A DNA stretch of 64,000 nt from Prevotella sp. UBA2754. GTDB lineage: Bacteria > Bacteroidota > Bacteroidia > Bacteroidales > Bacteroidaceae. Shown one piece after another: positions 16,087-25,205 of this stretch. Each line of letters begins with the position of its first letter. Position 1 is the first letter of the stretch. A program made the position numbers and the translations under genes. Location: assembly GCA_002353295.1 (NCBI GenBank), contig DEJG01000014.1, positions 60,040 through 124,039 of the forward strand. Reading direction: 5' to 3'. The notes under the pieces were generated by a model. It was not told the origin of the DNA. It made no database searches and saw only the letters and a list, made by a program, of their open reading frames with translations.

Positions 16087-16099
16087 ATGATTATGTTAC

Positions 16100-16567
16100 T
16101 TAATTGTTTTTAGTTGTTGCAGAATAATTAATACGCAAGGCTCCAGCTTGTCGCAGAGCCTGCTTCACATCGTTGATCACGCCCATTTCCGTTTTCCGGT
16201 CGGCATGTATGTTCACCGTCATGCGCATACGGTCTTCCGCTGACATCCGGTCGCGGGCTTCAGCAATGGCTCCCGGTATATCTTCCACTGTCACGTAGTG
16301 ATCGTTCACCTGTATACGTGTCTCGTCACTCAGAACATTACCCTGTTTATCTACGGGGCGACCGATATACATATACACCACACTGCCCTTATGTCCTGTC
16401 TTTTCCAGTTCTGTACCCTGAGGCACTATGTAGCGTACCTTCAATTCCGTCTGTCGCATATGGGTCACAATCATAAAAAAGAACAGCACCGTAAAGATTA
16501 AATCCGGCATCGATGCAAGATTCAACCCTGGCACATCATGACTGTTTCTACGACGGAATCGGCTCAT
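16100..16567 (-). CDS. exbD: ExbD/TolR-family biopolymer transport protein (second copy)
   Basis: 155 residues. A short cytoplasmic start (RRRNSHDVPGLNLASMPD) leads into the single membrane helix PDLIFTVLFFFMIVTH, whose Asp is the proton-path residue of ExbD/TolR. A periplasmic domain follows, ending with a DVKQALRQAGALRINY strand. With ExbB it forms the proton-driven motor for TonB or Tol. It is the second of two adjacent exbD genes, separated by one base. Confidence 0.9.
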   Translation of the reverse strand: MSRFRRRNSHDVPGLNLASMPDLIFTVLFFFMIVTHMRQTELKVRYIVPQGTELEKTGHKGSVVYMYIGRPVDKQGNVLSDETRIQVNDHYVTVEDIPGAIAEARDRMSAEDRMRMTVNIHADRKTEMGVINDVKQALRQAGALRINYSATTKNN

Positions 16568-16568
16568 A

Positions 16569-17078
16569 TCACATCGCCCTCGCTTCGCTGACCCGTAATG
16601 GATAGCGTCGGATGATCACATCGCGTTCTTCCTGGGTACATTGGTTAAAATGATGACCATACTGCGCCATAGCCATCCGTTCTCTCAGATGGTGGAAGGC
16701 AGCCACGATGGTGTTCTGCATCTCGAAATAGGCTTCATAGCTCGTAGCCCTGTCGGTTTGCACACCCACCACATACTGTTCTGTCTGTCGGCTGGCAACA
16801 AACGATTCCACTTGCTGTTGCAAGGAGACAAGTGTAGCTGTCTGATTGTCAATCCACAACGAGTCGTGAGCATCCAGACGGATTTGCAATACATTGCTCC
16901 GACTGATATCCACCTCCTTCTTGGGTTCGTCGTCCAACGGAGGCAACTGACGCGACAGTCCTTTATCAGTATCCATCGACGAGGTCACTAAGAAGAACAC
17001 CAACAGCATAAATGATATGTCGGCTGTTGAAGTGGTATTCAGCTCAGGAATCTCTCTATTTTTTCGACGGAAAAACAT
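16569..17078 (-). CDS. exbD: ExbD/TolR-family biopolymer transport protein (first copy)
   Basis: 169 residues. The N-terminal REIPELNTTSTADISFMLLV contains the conserved membrane Asp (TAD). The periplasmic part contains LPPLDDEPKKEVDISRSNVLQIRL and is longer and more divergent than in the second copy, with an extra C-terminal helix region. Tandem, unequal ExbD proteins are usual in Bacteroidetes and may form heteromeric motors. Confidence 0.9.
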   Translation of the reverse strand: MFFRRKNREIPELNTTSTADISFMLLVFFLVTSSMDTDKGLSRQLPPLDDEPKKEVDISRSNVLQIRLDAHDSLWIDNQTATLVSLQQQVESFVASRQTEQYVVGVQTDRATSYEAYFEMQNTIVAAFHHLRERMAMAQYGHHFNQCTQEERDVIIRRYPLRVSEARAM

Positions 17079-17090
17079 ATTCTTTGAACT

Positions 17091-17468
17091 TTATGATTTG
17101 ATTTTGCGGTTCATACCTGAGAGACCGAAAACAACGAAGCAGGCAGCAATGAACATCAACACCAACGACGAGGAAATCAGTCCGTCGGTTACTTTCAACC
17201 AGAAACGGTTGGTGTAACTGATGCCATTGATAATCAGCGGCTCCGAAGCCCCTGCCAGACATGCCACCAGGAGGAGTATGATGGTGAAGATCACAATTCC
17301 CCAGGCTATTTTCTTACGAGGCACACGATTGCTGGCCGAAATACTGTCATAACGGTAGCGCCACGACTTCACTGCCGAAAATAAAGCGGCCACCAGTGCG
17401 ACTGCCACAGCTGCGTACATCAGCCACAGCATCACCTCTGCCAACAGATATCCACCCAAATTATTCAT
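17091..17468 (-). CDS. Small three-helix membrane protein in the exbB-exbD run
   Basis: 125 residues with three hydrophobic helices (~9-32, 52-72, 95-117) and short basic loops. I do not recognise a named domain. It overlaps the end of exbB by 4 bases and ends 12 bases before the first exbD, so it is made together with the motor proteins. A role as an accessory subunit or stability factor of the ExbBD complex is inference from position only. Confidence 0.7.
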   Translation of the reverse strand: MNNLGGYLLAEVMLWLMYAAVAVALVAALFSAVKSWRYRYDSISASNRVPRKKIAWGIVIFTIILLLVACLAGASEPLIINGISYTNRFWLKVTDGLISSSLVLMFIAACFVVFGLSGMNRKIKS

Positions 17469-18280
17469 TCTTCATTTCTCATTTTTGAAATGCTGTCCAT
17501 CAACGTAATGGCACTCTCTTCCATCTGCGATGTCAGATGTTCGATTTTCGAGAGGATATAGTTGTAGAACAGTTGCAGAATCAGTGCCACGATGATACCG
17601 AAGATGGTGGTTATCAGCGCTACCTTCATGCCCGATGCCACAATGGTAGGACTGATGTCGCCAGCCGTCTGTATCTGGTCGAACGCCATTACCATACCAA
17701 TCACCGTTCCTAAGAATCCCAACGAGGGAGCTACGGCGATGAAGAGCTTAATCCACGAACAGCCTTTCTCCATATTGGCTATCTGCACCGACCCATAATT
17801 CGTCAACTGGCGGTCAATCTGTTCCAAGGGCTCCTTGATATGCAACAAGCCCTGATAACAGATACTCGCCACGGGGCCACGCGTCTGTCGGCAGAGGTCT
17901 TTCGCACCTTCCACATCGCCTTCGGTCAACTTCGCGTCAATATCCTGCATCAGTCGCTTGGCATCGATTTCCGACAACGTCAGATATATCAACCGTTCAA
18001 TACAGAAGGCCAAACCGATGACCAGTGCCAATGCCACCAACGACATAAAGCCCGCTGAGCCCTCAATAAACTTCGATTTCAACAACTTGTGCAATCCACC
18101 GCCCTCAGCAGTGTCCCCGCCTTCCAAATCTGCATCTATCAGTGCCATCGCAGAGTCTGCTACCAAGGTGTCATTCACCACCAACTCTGTTGAGTCTTTT
18201 GATTGCTTCATCTGTGCCATTGAGGGTTGAATACCTATCAACAACCCTATCATAGCAAGAAGAACTATTAGCTTTTTCAT
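17465..18280 (-). CDS. exbB: ExbB/TolQ/MotA-family proton channel protein
   Basis: About 271 residues from the ATG at 18280. The frame extends to 18304, but the -7 box at 18309-18302 places transcription start near 18299, so the longer start is excluded. A signal-like hydrophobic N-terminus and an acidic linker precede the ExbB domain (~75-270). Landmarks are FIEGSAGFMSLVALALVIGLAF, GCSWIKLFIAVAPSLGFLGTV and VIGMVMAFDQIQ with SPTIVASGMKVALITTIFGI, the conserved Thr/Pro-rich pore helices. It uses proton motive force to energise TonB via ExbD. Confidence 0.92.
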   Translation of the reverse strand: MKKLIVLLAMIGLLIGIQPSMAQMKQSKDSTELVVNDTLVADSAMALIDADLEGGDTAEGGGLHKLLKSKFIEGSAGFMSLVALALVIGLAFCIERLIYLTLSEIDAKRLMQDIDAKLTEGDVEGAKDLCRQTRGPVASICYQGLLHIKEPLEQIDRQLTNYGSVQIANMEKGCSWIKLFIAVAPSLGFLGTVIGMVMAFDQIQTAGDISPTIVASGMKVALITTIFGIIVALILQLFYNYILSKIEHLTSQMEESAITLMDSISKMRNEE

Positions 18281-18301
18281 TCTTTTTCTTACAATTTGAT
18301 G

Positions 18302-18309
18302 CAAAGGTA
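18302..18309 (-). promoter_or_regulatory. -7 element of the exbB run
   Basis: TACCTTTG on the minus strand, 22 bases before the exbB ATG at 18280; it decides the start codon. It lies back-to-back with the C10 peptidase promoter. Confidence 0.55.
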
Positions 18310-18353
18310 CGCATAAAATTTGAAAATTCTCTTCCTGTTACGAATATTTTTAT

Positions 18354-18361
18354 TAATTTTG
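18354..18361 (+). promoter_or_regulatory. -7 element of the C10 peptidase gene
   Basis: TAATTTTG, 45 bases before the ATG. No strong -33 TTTG is seen at 19-21 bases upstream. Confidence 0.45.
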
Positions 18362-18405
18362 CAACATCAGATAAACCAAATTATAAACATAAAACCTGTT
18401 TTTCT

Positions 18406-21264
18406 ATGAAAAGATCGTTACTCTTTGTGCTGACAGTCTTGATGACAATGTATGTCAAGGCAGGCGATGTCACACCAGAAATGGCCTTACAACAAGCCAA
18501 CAACTTTTTGATGGAGCGCTCTACTCAGAGAGTCGTACCAGGAAGATCACCAGGTGCAGTACCTCAGTTAAAACTGACTAAGCAGGTCAGTGGTCTCTAC
18601 GTATTCAACGCTGAAGATGACAAGGGCTTTGTCATCGTCAGTAACGACGACCGCACCGATGCTATTCTAGGTTATGCAGATAACGGTTCGTTTGACACCG
18701 AAAACATCCCAGAAAACATGCAGGCATGGCTCCAAAGTTGTGCCAATCAGATTCAGTGGATGAAAGAGAATAATATCACTATCGACCCCAATGCGCGCCG
18801 TGCGTCAGCTGTCAAGACTGCTATCGAGCCATTGGCTAAATCACACTGGGACCAAGCAGCCCCCTACAATAATCAAATCAATAACACTACCTACTTTCCT
18901 TACTCTGACGTAGTTACTGGATGCGTGGCTACAGCAATGGCGCAAGCCATGTACTATACAGCCAAGAAGGCAGAACTTACCTCCACCACAGCACCTGCGA
19001 TTGAAATTCCTGCTTATACAAGTAAGTACGGTAAAGTCATTCCCGCTATTGCCGCCTCTTCCGTCACCCTGAACTGGAATGCCATGCGCAACTCGTATAC
19101 ACAAGCTGATACTGATGAAGGAGCTACAGCAGTAGCCTCTCTAATGAGATGTTGCGGTGTCTCTGTGAAGATGGACTATGCTAACCAAGGAAACGGAGGT
19201 TCTTCTTCCAGCACTGCTGATGCTGCCGATGCTCTCAAGAAATATTTCGGCTATGATGATGAAACTACACGTTATATCGAAAGAAGTTATTTTACTTATA
19301 AAGAATGGATTGACATCTTATACCATGAGCTCAGCAATGGTCGTATCGTGATTTACGACGGCCAATCTTCTGGAAGTGGACATGCCTTTATCTGTGACGG
19401 ATATCAAGCCGAAGACTATTTCCACATCAACTGGGGATGGGGAGGAAAAAGTGACGGATATTATAAGTTAGCACTGATGAATCCCTATTCACAGGGCATC
19501 GGCGGAAGCAGTAGCAAAGACGGCTATCACTTTGAACAAGGTGCAGTCATTGGCATCAAACTGGATGGAGCTCCAGGCGAAATCATGGAGATAGCCAAAC
19601 GTGAATTAGGTGATTTAAAATACCACATTGAACTCAACAGCTACACCTTCTCGCCCACCACAGGCAGTGCTGTAACAGGCAACGAAGTTACCTGCACTAT
19701 CAATGTAACCAACAACGGAACTGCTACCTATGACGGTGATTTCGTTCTTTATGCCCAATATGCCTCTAAAGCCAGCCGACTGGCAGGAAAAATAGCAGAA
19801 GTACCTGCTGGCGAAACTAAAGACATCGTTCTCAAGTTTACACCGAAAGAGGCTGCTGAATACAAAATGAGCATTCTCTATTTGAACGCCTATTACTTAA
19901 GCGATCCATATGATCCGCAAGATTTCGTCGTCAACGGGAGCGGACGACCTACAACGGACAATCTCACCCTGACTCGTTCTTTGACTATTGACAACTCCGA
20001 ACCAATAAGCGGTACTAGCCATAATGTCTTCGGAACTATTCTCAAAGGCCATCTGACAACTAATAACGCTAGTACTACGCATGATTATCAGGGTAAGTAC
20101 CAAATTTCTATCTATCAGGCTACTCCTTGGACAAACGTGCACACCATTTCAGGCGACTTCACCGTTCCGGCTAAAGGAAGTACGGATATCCCCATCGAAT
20201 GGAATGGGATGGAGACTAAAAATACGTACACAGTATATTTTTGGTATTACCAAAATAAAGCTTGGACGGCTGGGGACAATATTGCCAGCTACACTGCCAA
20301 GCCCGCTATCACGGTCTATCATACTGATGGCACCCGCAATGTCACGAAACCTAGCGGAACATCTTACACCGTACCAACCACCTCGCAGATTGTCGACCTG
20401 CAGGGAACTGGCATTACCAGTGTGACAGTTTCCGACTCCAAGCCAAACCGCCTCTTCATTATCAAGAATACTGATACTGAACCTGCAGGAGCTACCAACA
20501 TCATCAAATACGACGGTTCGAAGTACGAGGCCGACAACATTGTGCTGGTTGACAACCAAGACTTCTTCACACCTGTTGAGTTCACGGTTGAAAATATTGA
20601 GTTTACCTATACCCAACCTGCCATCTCTGCTGATGGTTCCAAGGGATGGGGTACCATCATGCTACCTTTCGATGTAGAAAAGGTCACTGCCGATGGCACA
20701 GAGATTAAGTGGTTCACCAGTAGCAGTGATACTGGCAAGCAGTTCTGGCTGAAGGAATTCAGTGGTAACGAGGGCTCAACGGTCAACTTCGCGTTTGCCA
20801 GCAAAATGAAGGCCAACACTCCTTATATCATCGCTCTCCCTGGTGATAAGTGGGGAAGCTCATTCGACCTCAGCGGCAAGGTTATCAAGTTCATTGGAAG
20901 CAAGAAAAAGATTTCTCCCACTACTCGCTCAGCCATATCTACCAACGACTATCGTTTCATCGGCAATACCAAGAGCGTCAGCGAAACTAAGTTCTACGAG
21001 CTCAACAACACTGGTGATGCCTTTAAGCTACAAGAGAGTGCCAAGACGGTCAATGCCTTCAGAGCCTACTTCAAGCCTGATATCTTCGACCAATCAGTCA
21101 CCAGCCTGCCAATTGGCTCAGAAGGAGGTACCACTGGCATTCTTGACGTAAGAAGCAAGACGAATTATGGAAATGACGAATACTACGACCTACAAGGTCA
21201 TCGCGTGCTCTACCCGAAGAAGGGTGTCTATATCCAGAATGGCAAAAAAATAATCGTAAAATAA
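18406..21264 (+). CDS. Secreted C10-family cysteine peptidase (streptopain-like) with type IX sorting tail
   Basis: 952 residues. After a signal peptide (~1-20) comes a Spi-like inhibitory propeptide (~21-130: PEMALQQANNFL, GFVIVSNDDR). The catalytic domain holds Cys173 in TGCVATAMAQAMYY and His326 in GSGHAFICDGY, followed by FHINWGWGGKSDGYY, the signature of streptopain/interpain peptidases. Immunoglobulin-like repeats fill ~400-850. The tail has YYDLQGHRV, then PKKGVYIQNGKKIIVK, a Prevotella variant of the C-terminal sorting signal, so export by type IX secretion is predicted. The family cleaves host proteins; Prevotella interpain A degrades haemoglobin and complement. A 56-residue gene follows by 15 bases. 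Confidence 0.9.
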   Translation: MKRSLLFVLTVLMTMYVKAGDVTPEMALQQANNFLMERSTQRVVPGRSPGAVPQLKLTKQVSGLYVFNAEDDKGFVIVSNDDRTDAILGYADNGSFDTENIPENMQAWLQSCANQIQWMKENNITIDPNARRASAVKTAIEPLAKSHWDQAAPYNNQINNTTYFPYSDVVTGCVATAMAQAMYYTAKKAELTSTTAPAIEIPAYTSKYGKVIPAIAASSVTLNWNAMRNSYTQADTDEGATAVASLMRCCGVSVKMDYANQGNGGSSSSTADAADALKKYFGYDDETTRYIERSYFTYKEWIDILYHELSNGRIVIYDGQSSGSGHAFICDGYQAEDYFHINWGWGGKSDGYYKLALMNPYSQGIGGSSSKDGYHFEQGAVIGIKLDGAPGEIMEIAKRELGDLKYHIELNSYTFSPTTGSAVTGNEVTCTINVTNNGTATYDGDFVLYAQYASKASRLAGKIAEVPAGETKDIVLKFTPKEAAEYKMSILYLNAYYLSDPYDPQDFVVNGSGRPTTDNLTLTRSLTIDNSEPISGTSHNVFGTILKGHLTTNNASTTHDYQGKYQISIYQATPWTNVHTISGDFTVPAKGSTDIPIEWNGMETKNTYTVYFWYYQNKAWTAGDNIASYTAKPAITVYHTDGTRNVTKPSGTSYTVPTTSQIVDLQGTGITSVTVSDSKPNRLFIIKNTDTEPAGATNIIKYDGSKYEADNIVLVDNQDFFTPVEFTVENIEFTYTQPAISADGSKGWGTIMLPFDVEKVTADGTEIKWFTSSSDTGKQFWLKEFSGNEGSTVNFAFASKMKANTPYIIALPGDKWGSSFDLSGKVIKFIGSKKKISPTTRSAISTNDYRFIGNTKSVSETKFYELNNTGDAFKLQESAKTVNAFRAYFKPDIFDQSVTSLPIGSEGGTTGILDVRSKTNYGNDEYYDLQGHRVLYPKKGVYIQNGKKIIVK

Positions 21265-21279
21265 TGGAGGATTTGAATC

Positions 21280-21450
21280 ATGAAGAAACAATATATCCAA
21301 CCCATGAGTGAACTCATCCTCATGCCGTCCTTACAACTCTTAGCTGGTAGTCTCGGTGCCAGTGACCAGATTGACCCTAAAGTCGGCTCACGCGAGTTCA
21401 TTCTTGATATAGAGGAATACGAAAACAATCCTCTCATATTATTAGAATAA
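21280..21450 (+). CDS. 56-residue YIxP-type small protein of unknown function
   Basis: ATG at 21280, TAA at 21448-21450. A GGAGG purine block sits 9-10 bases before the ATG, rare in this window, and supports translation. The product starts KKQYIQPMSELILMPS, continues LQLLAGSLGAS, and ends in an acidic tail (DIEEYENN then PLILLE). Small Prevotella and Bacteroides proteins with a Lys-rich start, YIxP, a hydrophobic stretch and LLAGS-like motif are familiar, but I know of no assigned function. The LAGS/LG point resembles a leader-peptide cleavage site (inference). It is probably co-transcribed with the C10 peptidase and is followed by a terminator. Confidence 0.7.
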   Translation: MKKQYIQPMSELILMPSLQLLAGSLGASDQIDPKVGSREFILDIEEYENNPLILLE

Positions 21451-21468
21451 AAGCAATGGAAAAGAAAA

Positions 21469-21502
21469 GAGCCCAAGGAATATCTCCTTGGGCTCTTTTT
21501 TC
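21469..21502. terminator. Rho-independent terminator (possibly bidirectional)
   Basis: GAGCCCAAGGA (21469-21479) pairs with TCCTTGGGCTC (21485-21495) over a 5-base loop, followed by TTTTTT. An A-rich stretch on the left allows function from the tRNA-Ser side as well. Confidence 0.85.
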
Positions 21503-21503
21503 A

Positions 21504-21526
21504 TCCTGCGGAAGGAACAGGATTCG
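21504..21526 (-). repeat. Degenerate copy of the tRNA-Ser 3' end
   Basis: 23 bases (TCCTGCGGAAGGAACAGG then ATTCG) match 21557-21579, the 3' end of the tRNA-Ser gene and its flank, at 21 of 23 positions. A partial tRNA end beside a tRNA gene is what past site-specific integration can leave, but a simple local duplication is equally possible. Confidence 0.6.
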
Positions 21527-21561
21527 CTTTGCCTCAAGAGCTTTGAATCCATTTCTTCCTG

Positions 21562-21649
21562 CGGAGAGAACAGGATTCGAACCTGCGAAACCCTTTGGGG
21601 GTTTACACGCTTTCCAGGCGTGCCTCTTCAACCACTCGAGCACCTCTCC
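21562..21649 (-). tRNA. tRNA-Ser (anticodon GGA)
   Basis: 88 bases on the minus strand. Acceptor GGAGAGG pairs with TCTCTCC (one G-U), discriminator G at 21562, anticodon stem CACGC/GCGTG with loop CTGGAAA, a long class II variable arm (ACCCCCAAAGGGTTT) and T-loop GGTTCGAATCC. The encoded 3' end has no CCA. It would read UCC/UCU codons. Confidence 0.95.
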
Positions 21650-21675
21650 TTGTTTGCGGTTGCAAAATTACGAAA

Positions 21676-22455
<780 letters not shown>

Positions 22456-22464
22456 TGTTGAGAG

Positions 22465-23442
22465 TTATTTATTACGGTGCAACAATTCCTCCATATACTG
22501 GCGGAGAGCCTGTTTACGCTCTTCAGAAACATTGACCTTCGCCAAATATTGTGCTGCCTGATCGAAATAGTAATTGATTTTCTGTTCACACAGTTGTCGA
22601 ATGCCTATTTCATCATATAGACGAGTAACGGCGGCCACCTTAACTTCACGATTGAAAGTTTCAGCCTTGATCCAGCGATTGAGTTCGGTGCGCTGTTTTT
22701 CGTCGGCTAGATTGTAGGCATTGATGAGCATATAAGTTTTCTTGTTGGAGGTAATATCACCACCTATGGCTTTGCCAAACACTTTAGGGTCGCCATAAAC
22801 ATCGAGCAAGTCGTCCTGCAATTGGAAGGCGAGCCCCAGCTGTTCGCCAAACTTATAGAGATATTCCACATCAGACTGTGGTGCATCAGCGAGAATAGCA
22901 CCTATCTTAGTGGCACAGGCCAAGAGCACAGAAGTCTTCAACCGAATCATCTCAATATATTCCTCTTCGCGCACATCATCACGCGTTTCGAACGACATGT
23001 CATACTCCTGTCCTTCACCAATCTCCAGGGCTGTCTCCGTGAAACAGTCAAGCACCTGTGCCAGTTTATCAGCAGGCACCTGCGCCATTCGCTGGTAAGC
23101 CAGCACCAACATGGAATCGCCAGAGAGTATGGCCGTATTAACGTTCCAGTGTTTATGCACCGTCTCGTGACCACGACGCAAATCGGCATTATCCATCAAA
23201 TCATCGTGCAAGAGGGTATAGTTATGATAGGTTTCCAAGCCACAGGCAGCCATCAGTATGCGTTCAGGCTCCTCCCGATAGAGATTGTAGGCCATCAGCA
23301 TAAGGACAGGACGAATGCGCTTGCCTCCGATAGACAAAACATAACGGATGGGGTCGTAAAGAGATTTCGGCTCACGTTCGTAAGGCAGTTTGTCGAGGAA
23401 GTCGTTCACTAACTTCAAAATGTTGTTGGATGTCTGTATCAT
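22465..23442 (-). CDS. Polyprenyl (geranyl/farnesyl/octaprenyl-type) diphosphate synthase
   Basis: 325 residues. Both Asp-rich motifs are present: HDDLMDNADLRRG (first) and FQLQDDLLDVYGD (second), plus GGKRIRPVL near the N-terminus and GGDITSNKKTYML. It condenses isopentenyl diphosphate onto an allylic starter in the cytoplasm, making quinone or undecaprenyl precursors. Chain length cannot be fixed safely from sequence. It lies 4 bases after tonB and 9 before tatD. ispH, which makes its substrate, is 2.5 kb away. Confidence 0.93.
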   Translation of the reverse strand: MIQTSNNILKLVNDFLDKLPYEREPKSLYDPIRYVLSIGGKRIRPVLMLMAYNLYREEPERILMAACGLETYHNYTLLHDDLMDNADLRRGHETVHKHWNVNTAILSGDSMLVLAYQRMAQVPADKLAQVLDCFTETALEIGEGQEYDMSFETRDDVREEEYIEMIRLKTSVLLACATKIGAILADAPQSDVEYLYKFGEQLGLAFQLQDDLLDVYGDPKVFGKAIGGDITSNKKTYMLINAYNLADEKQRTELNRWIKAETFNREVKVAAVTRLYDEIGIRQLCEQKINYYFDQAAQYLAKVNVSEERKQALRQYMEELLHRNK

Positions 23443-23446
23443 AATT

Positions 23447-24169
23447 TTATAATTTAAATACGATGGGAATACTCACCTTGGTGCGACAGGGTTTTCCATT
23501 CTGCACGCCGGGTTGCCAGTTAGGCATCATACCAAGCACCCGCAAGGCCTCTTTATCACATTCGCGCGAGAGAGACTGCACCACTTTCAATCCCGTAATC
23601 GTGCCATCTTTCTCCACATAGAAATGGGCTATCACTTTGCCCTCAGTTTTCCTAATTTGAGCCAACTTAGGATATCGCAGATTCTTGGTCAGCCACTTCA
23701 TCAGTTCGACGGCACCGCCAGGATACTGAGGCAGGTCTTCTACCAAACGGAATTTCAGAGGATTATCGTCAGGATCAATTCCCATGGGAGCCAAGACCTT
23801 AGACTCTTCTTCATCTTCTTGCAATTCCTTCAGTAGTGCTTCGTCTTCGCCCTCTCCCTCAGCCTCAGCTACCTGCTCTTCCTGAGGAGCCAGTTCCACA
23901 TTGTCTTCAACAATATGCAGTTGTTCGGCTTCCTTGGGTTGCGCTTTGTCTGGCTCCAACTGTGCAAACTGCTCTTCGATGGACATAGGAACCATCTCGT
24001 CTTCGTGCATCAGTTCCGAGAGGTCGACTGTCGCCCCATCAGGGGCCGACTCAATGCTGTTCCATTCCAATGCAACGAAAATCAATGCCAATACCAAAAT
24101 GAGCCCCAAGAGGAATCCTGTGGTTCGTTGACGGTCAAGATTGGCCTGTGGACATTTCTTTTCTTCCAT
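23447..24169 (-). CDS. tonB: TonB-family energy transducer
   Basis: 240 residues from the ATG at 24169 (MEEKK); the frame runs to 24196, but Bacteroidetes TonB proteins usually start with this short charged segment before the helix. A single membrane helix (~20-40: GFLLGLILVLALIFVALEW), a Glu-rich spacer (~60-150) and a C-terminal TonB domain (~155-240: YPGGAVELMKWL, YPKLAQ, GKVIAHFYVEKDGTIT, NWQPGVQNGKPCRTKVSIPI) are seen. It passes ExbB-ExbD energy to outer-membrane receptors. Here the spacer is acidic instead of Pro/Lys-rich. Confidence 0.9.
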   Translation of the reverse strand: MEEKKCPQANLDRQRTTGFLLGLILVLALIFVALEWNSIESAPDGATVDLSELMHEDEMVPMSIEEQFAQLEPDKAQPKEAEQLHIVEDNVELAPQEEQVAEAEGEGEDEALLKELQEDEEESKVLAPMGIDPDDNPLKFRLVEDLPQYPGGAVELMKWLTKNLRYPKLAQIRKTEGKVIAHFYVEKDGTITGLKVVQSLSRECDKEALRVLGMMPNWQPGVQNGKPCRTKVSIPIVFKL

Positions 24170-24206
24170 CTTATCGGCAATAAAAACAGCAAACATGCGT
24201 TATTAA

Positions 24207-24238
24207 TTTGCAAAGTTACTAAAAATGAATTATCTTTG
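24207..24238 (+). promoter_or_regulatory. Promoter of porQ-cmk, interlocked with the divergent tonB promoter
   Basis: TTTG (24207-24210), 20-base spacer, TATCTTTG (24231-24238), start of transcription near 24241. On the minus strand TAACTTTG at 24218-24211 would serve tonB, so the tonB -7 box abuts the porQ -33 box and the two promoters likely compete. Confidence 0.6.
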
Positions 24239-24260
24239 CGACGAATTTAGGAAATATTAG

Positions 24261-25205
24261 ATGAAAAAAGTCGTTTTTACAATTATCGCCACCATTTTCG
24301 TCCTCCAAGCCACTGCTCAGGAGAGTCAGGAAGTGTTCAGCTTCCTGCGACTGCCGGTAAGCGCACACGTAGCAGCACTGGGTGGTGATAATATCACTAT
24401 TGACGATGACGACCCTACAGTGATATTCCATAATCCAGCACTCATATCGAATGTGGCCGACAAGAGCATCAACCTCAATTTTATGACCTATATGGAGGGA
24501 GCCAAGACTGCTTCGGCTTCGTTTGTCAAAGCATGGGGGCAGCGAGCCACATGGGGTGTCAGTGCACAATACATGGACTATGGAAGCATCAAAGAGACTA
24601 CTATCGACAACATCGAGCAAGGTACGTTCTCGGCCAAGGACATAGCCGTGGCAGGAAGTTTTGCCTACCTGCTGAGCGACCGCTGGAGTGGTGGTATCAC
24701 CCTACGTTTCATCTCGTCGTCCATAGCCAGTTACAACTCACTGGGAATTGCAGCCGATCTCGGTATCAACTATTTTGACGAGGAACGGGGATGGTCCATT
24801 TCTGCCACAGCCAAAAATCTGGGTGGACAGGTGAAAGCCTATCAGGAAGAGTTTGAGAAGATACCACTCGACTTACTGGTGGGGGTATCAAAACGTCTGG
24901 CAGCTGCCCCTTTACGATTCTCGGCCACCCTGTCGCGACTGAACCGTTGGGATACCAACTTCATTCAACATGTAGCCATCGGAGCCGATGTATTTCTGGG
25001 TGAAACAATCTATATTGGTGCAGGATATAACTTCCGTCGTCGCGACGAAATGAAAATCAATGAGGGCGAGACCAGTAGCAGTCATGGAGCTGGTCTCTCC
25101 GTAGGTGGAGGACTGACACTGAAACGCTTCAAGCTCAATGTTGCTTACGCCAAATATCACGTGTCGGCCTCTTCTATACTGATTAACGCAACCTATAGCT
25201 TATGA
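24261..25205 (+). CDS. porQ: Type IX secretion system protein PorQ
   Basis: 314 residues with a signal peptide ending ATAQ. The PorQ signature block SFLRLPVSAHVAALGGDNIT, followed by DPTVIFHNPAL, is present, then a beta-barrel of the PorV/FadL type ending RFKLNVAYAKYHV...NATYSL. PorQ works with PorU, PorV and PorZ in the outer-membrane attachment complex that cleaves and anchors type IX cargo. It overlaps cmk by 4 bases. With the PorE-like gene 13 kb away and two cargo-like proteases in the window, a working system is likely. Confidence 0.85.
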   Translation: MKKVVFTIIATIFVLQATAQESQEVFSFLRLPVSAHVAALGGDNITIDDDDPTVIFHNPALISNVADKSINLNFMTYMEGAKTASASFVKAWGQRATWGVSAQYMDYGSIKETTIDNIEQGTFSAKDIAVAGSFAYLLSDRWSGGITLRFISSSIASYNSLGIAADLGINYFDEERGWSISATAKNLGGQVKAYQEEFEKIPLDLLVGVSKRLAAAPLRFSATLSRLNRWDTNFIQHVAIGADVFLGETIYIGAGYNFRRRDEMKINEGETSSSHGAGLSVGGGLTLKRFKLNVAYAKYHVSASSILINATYSL

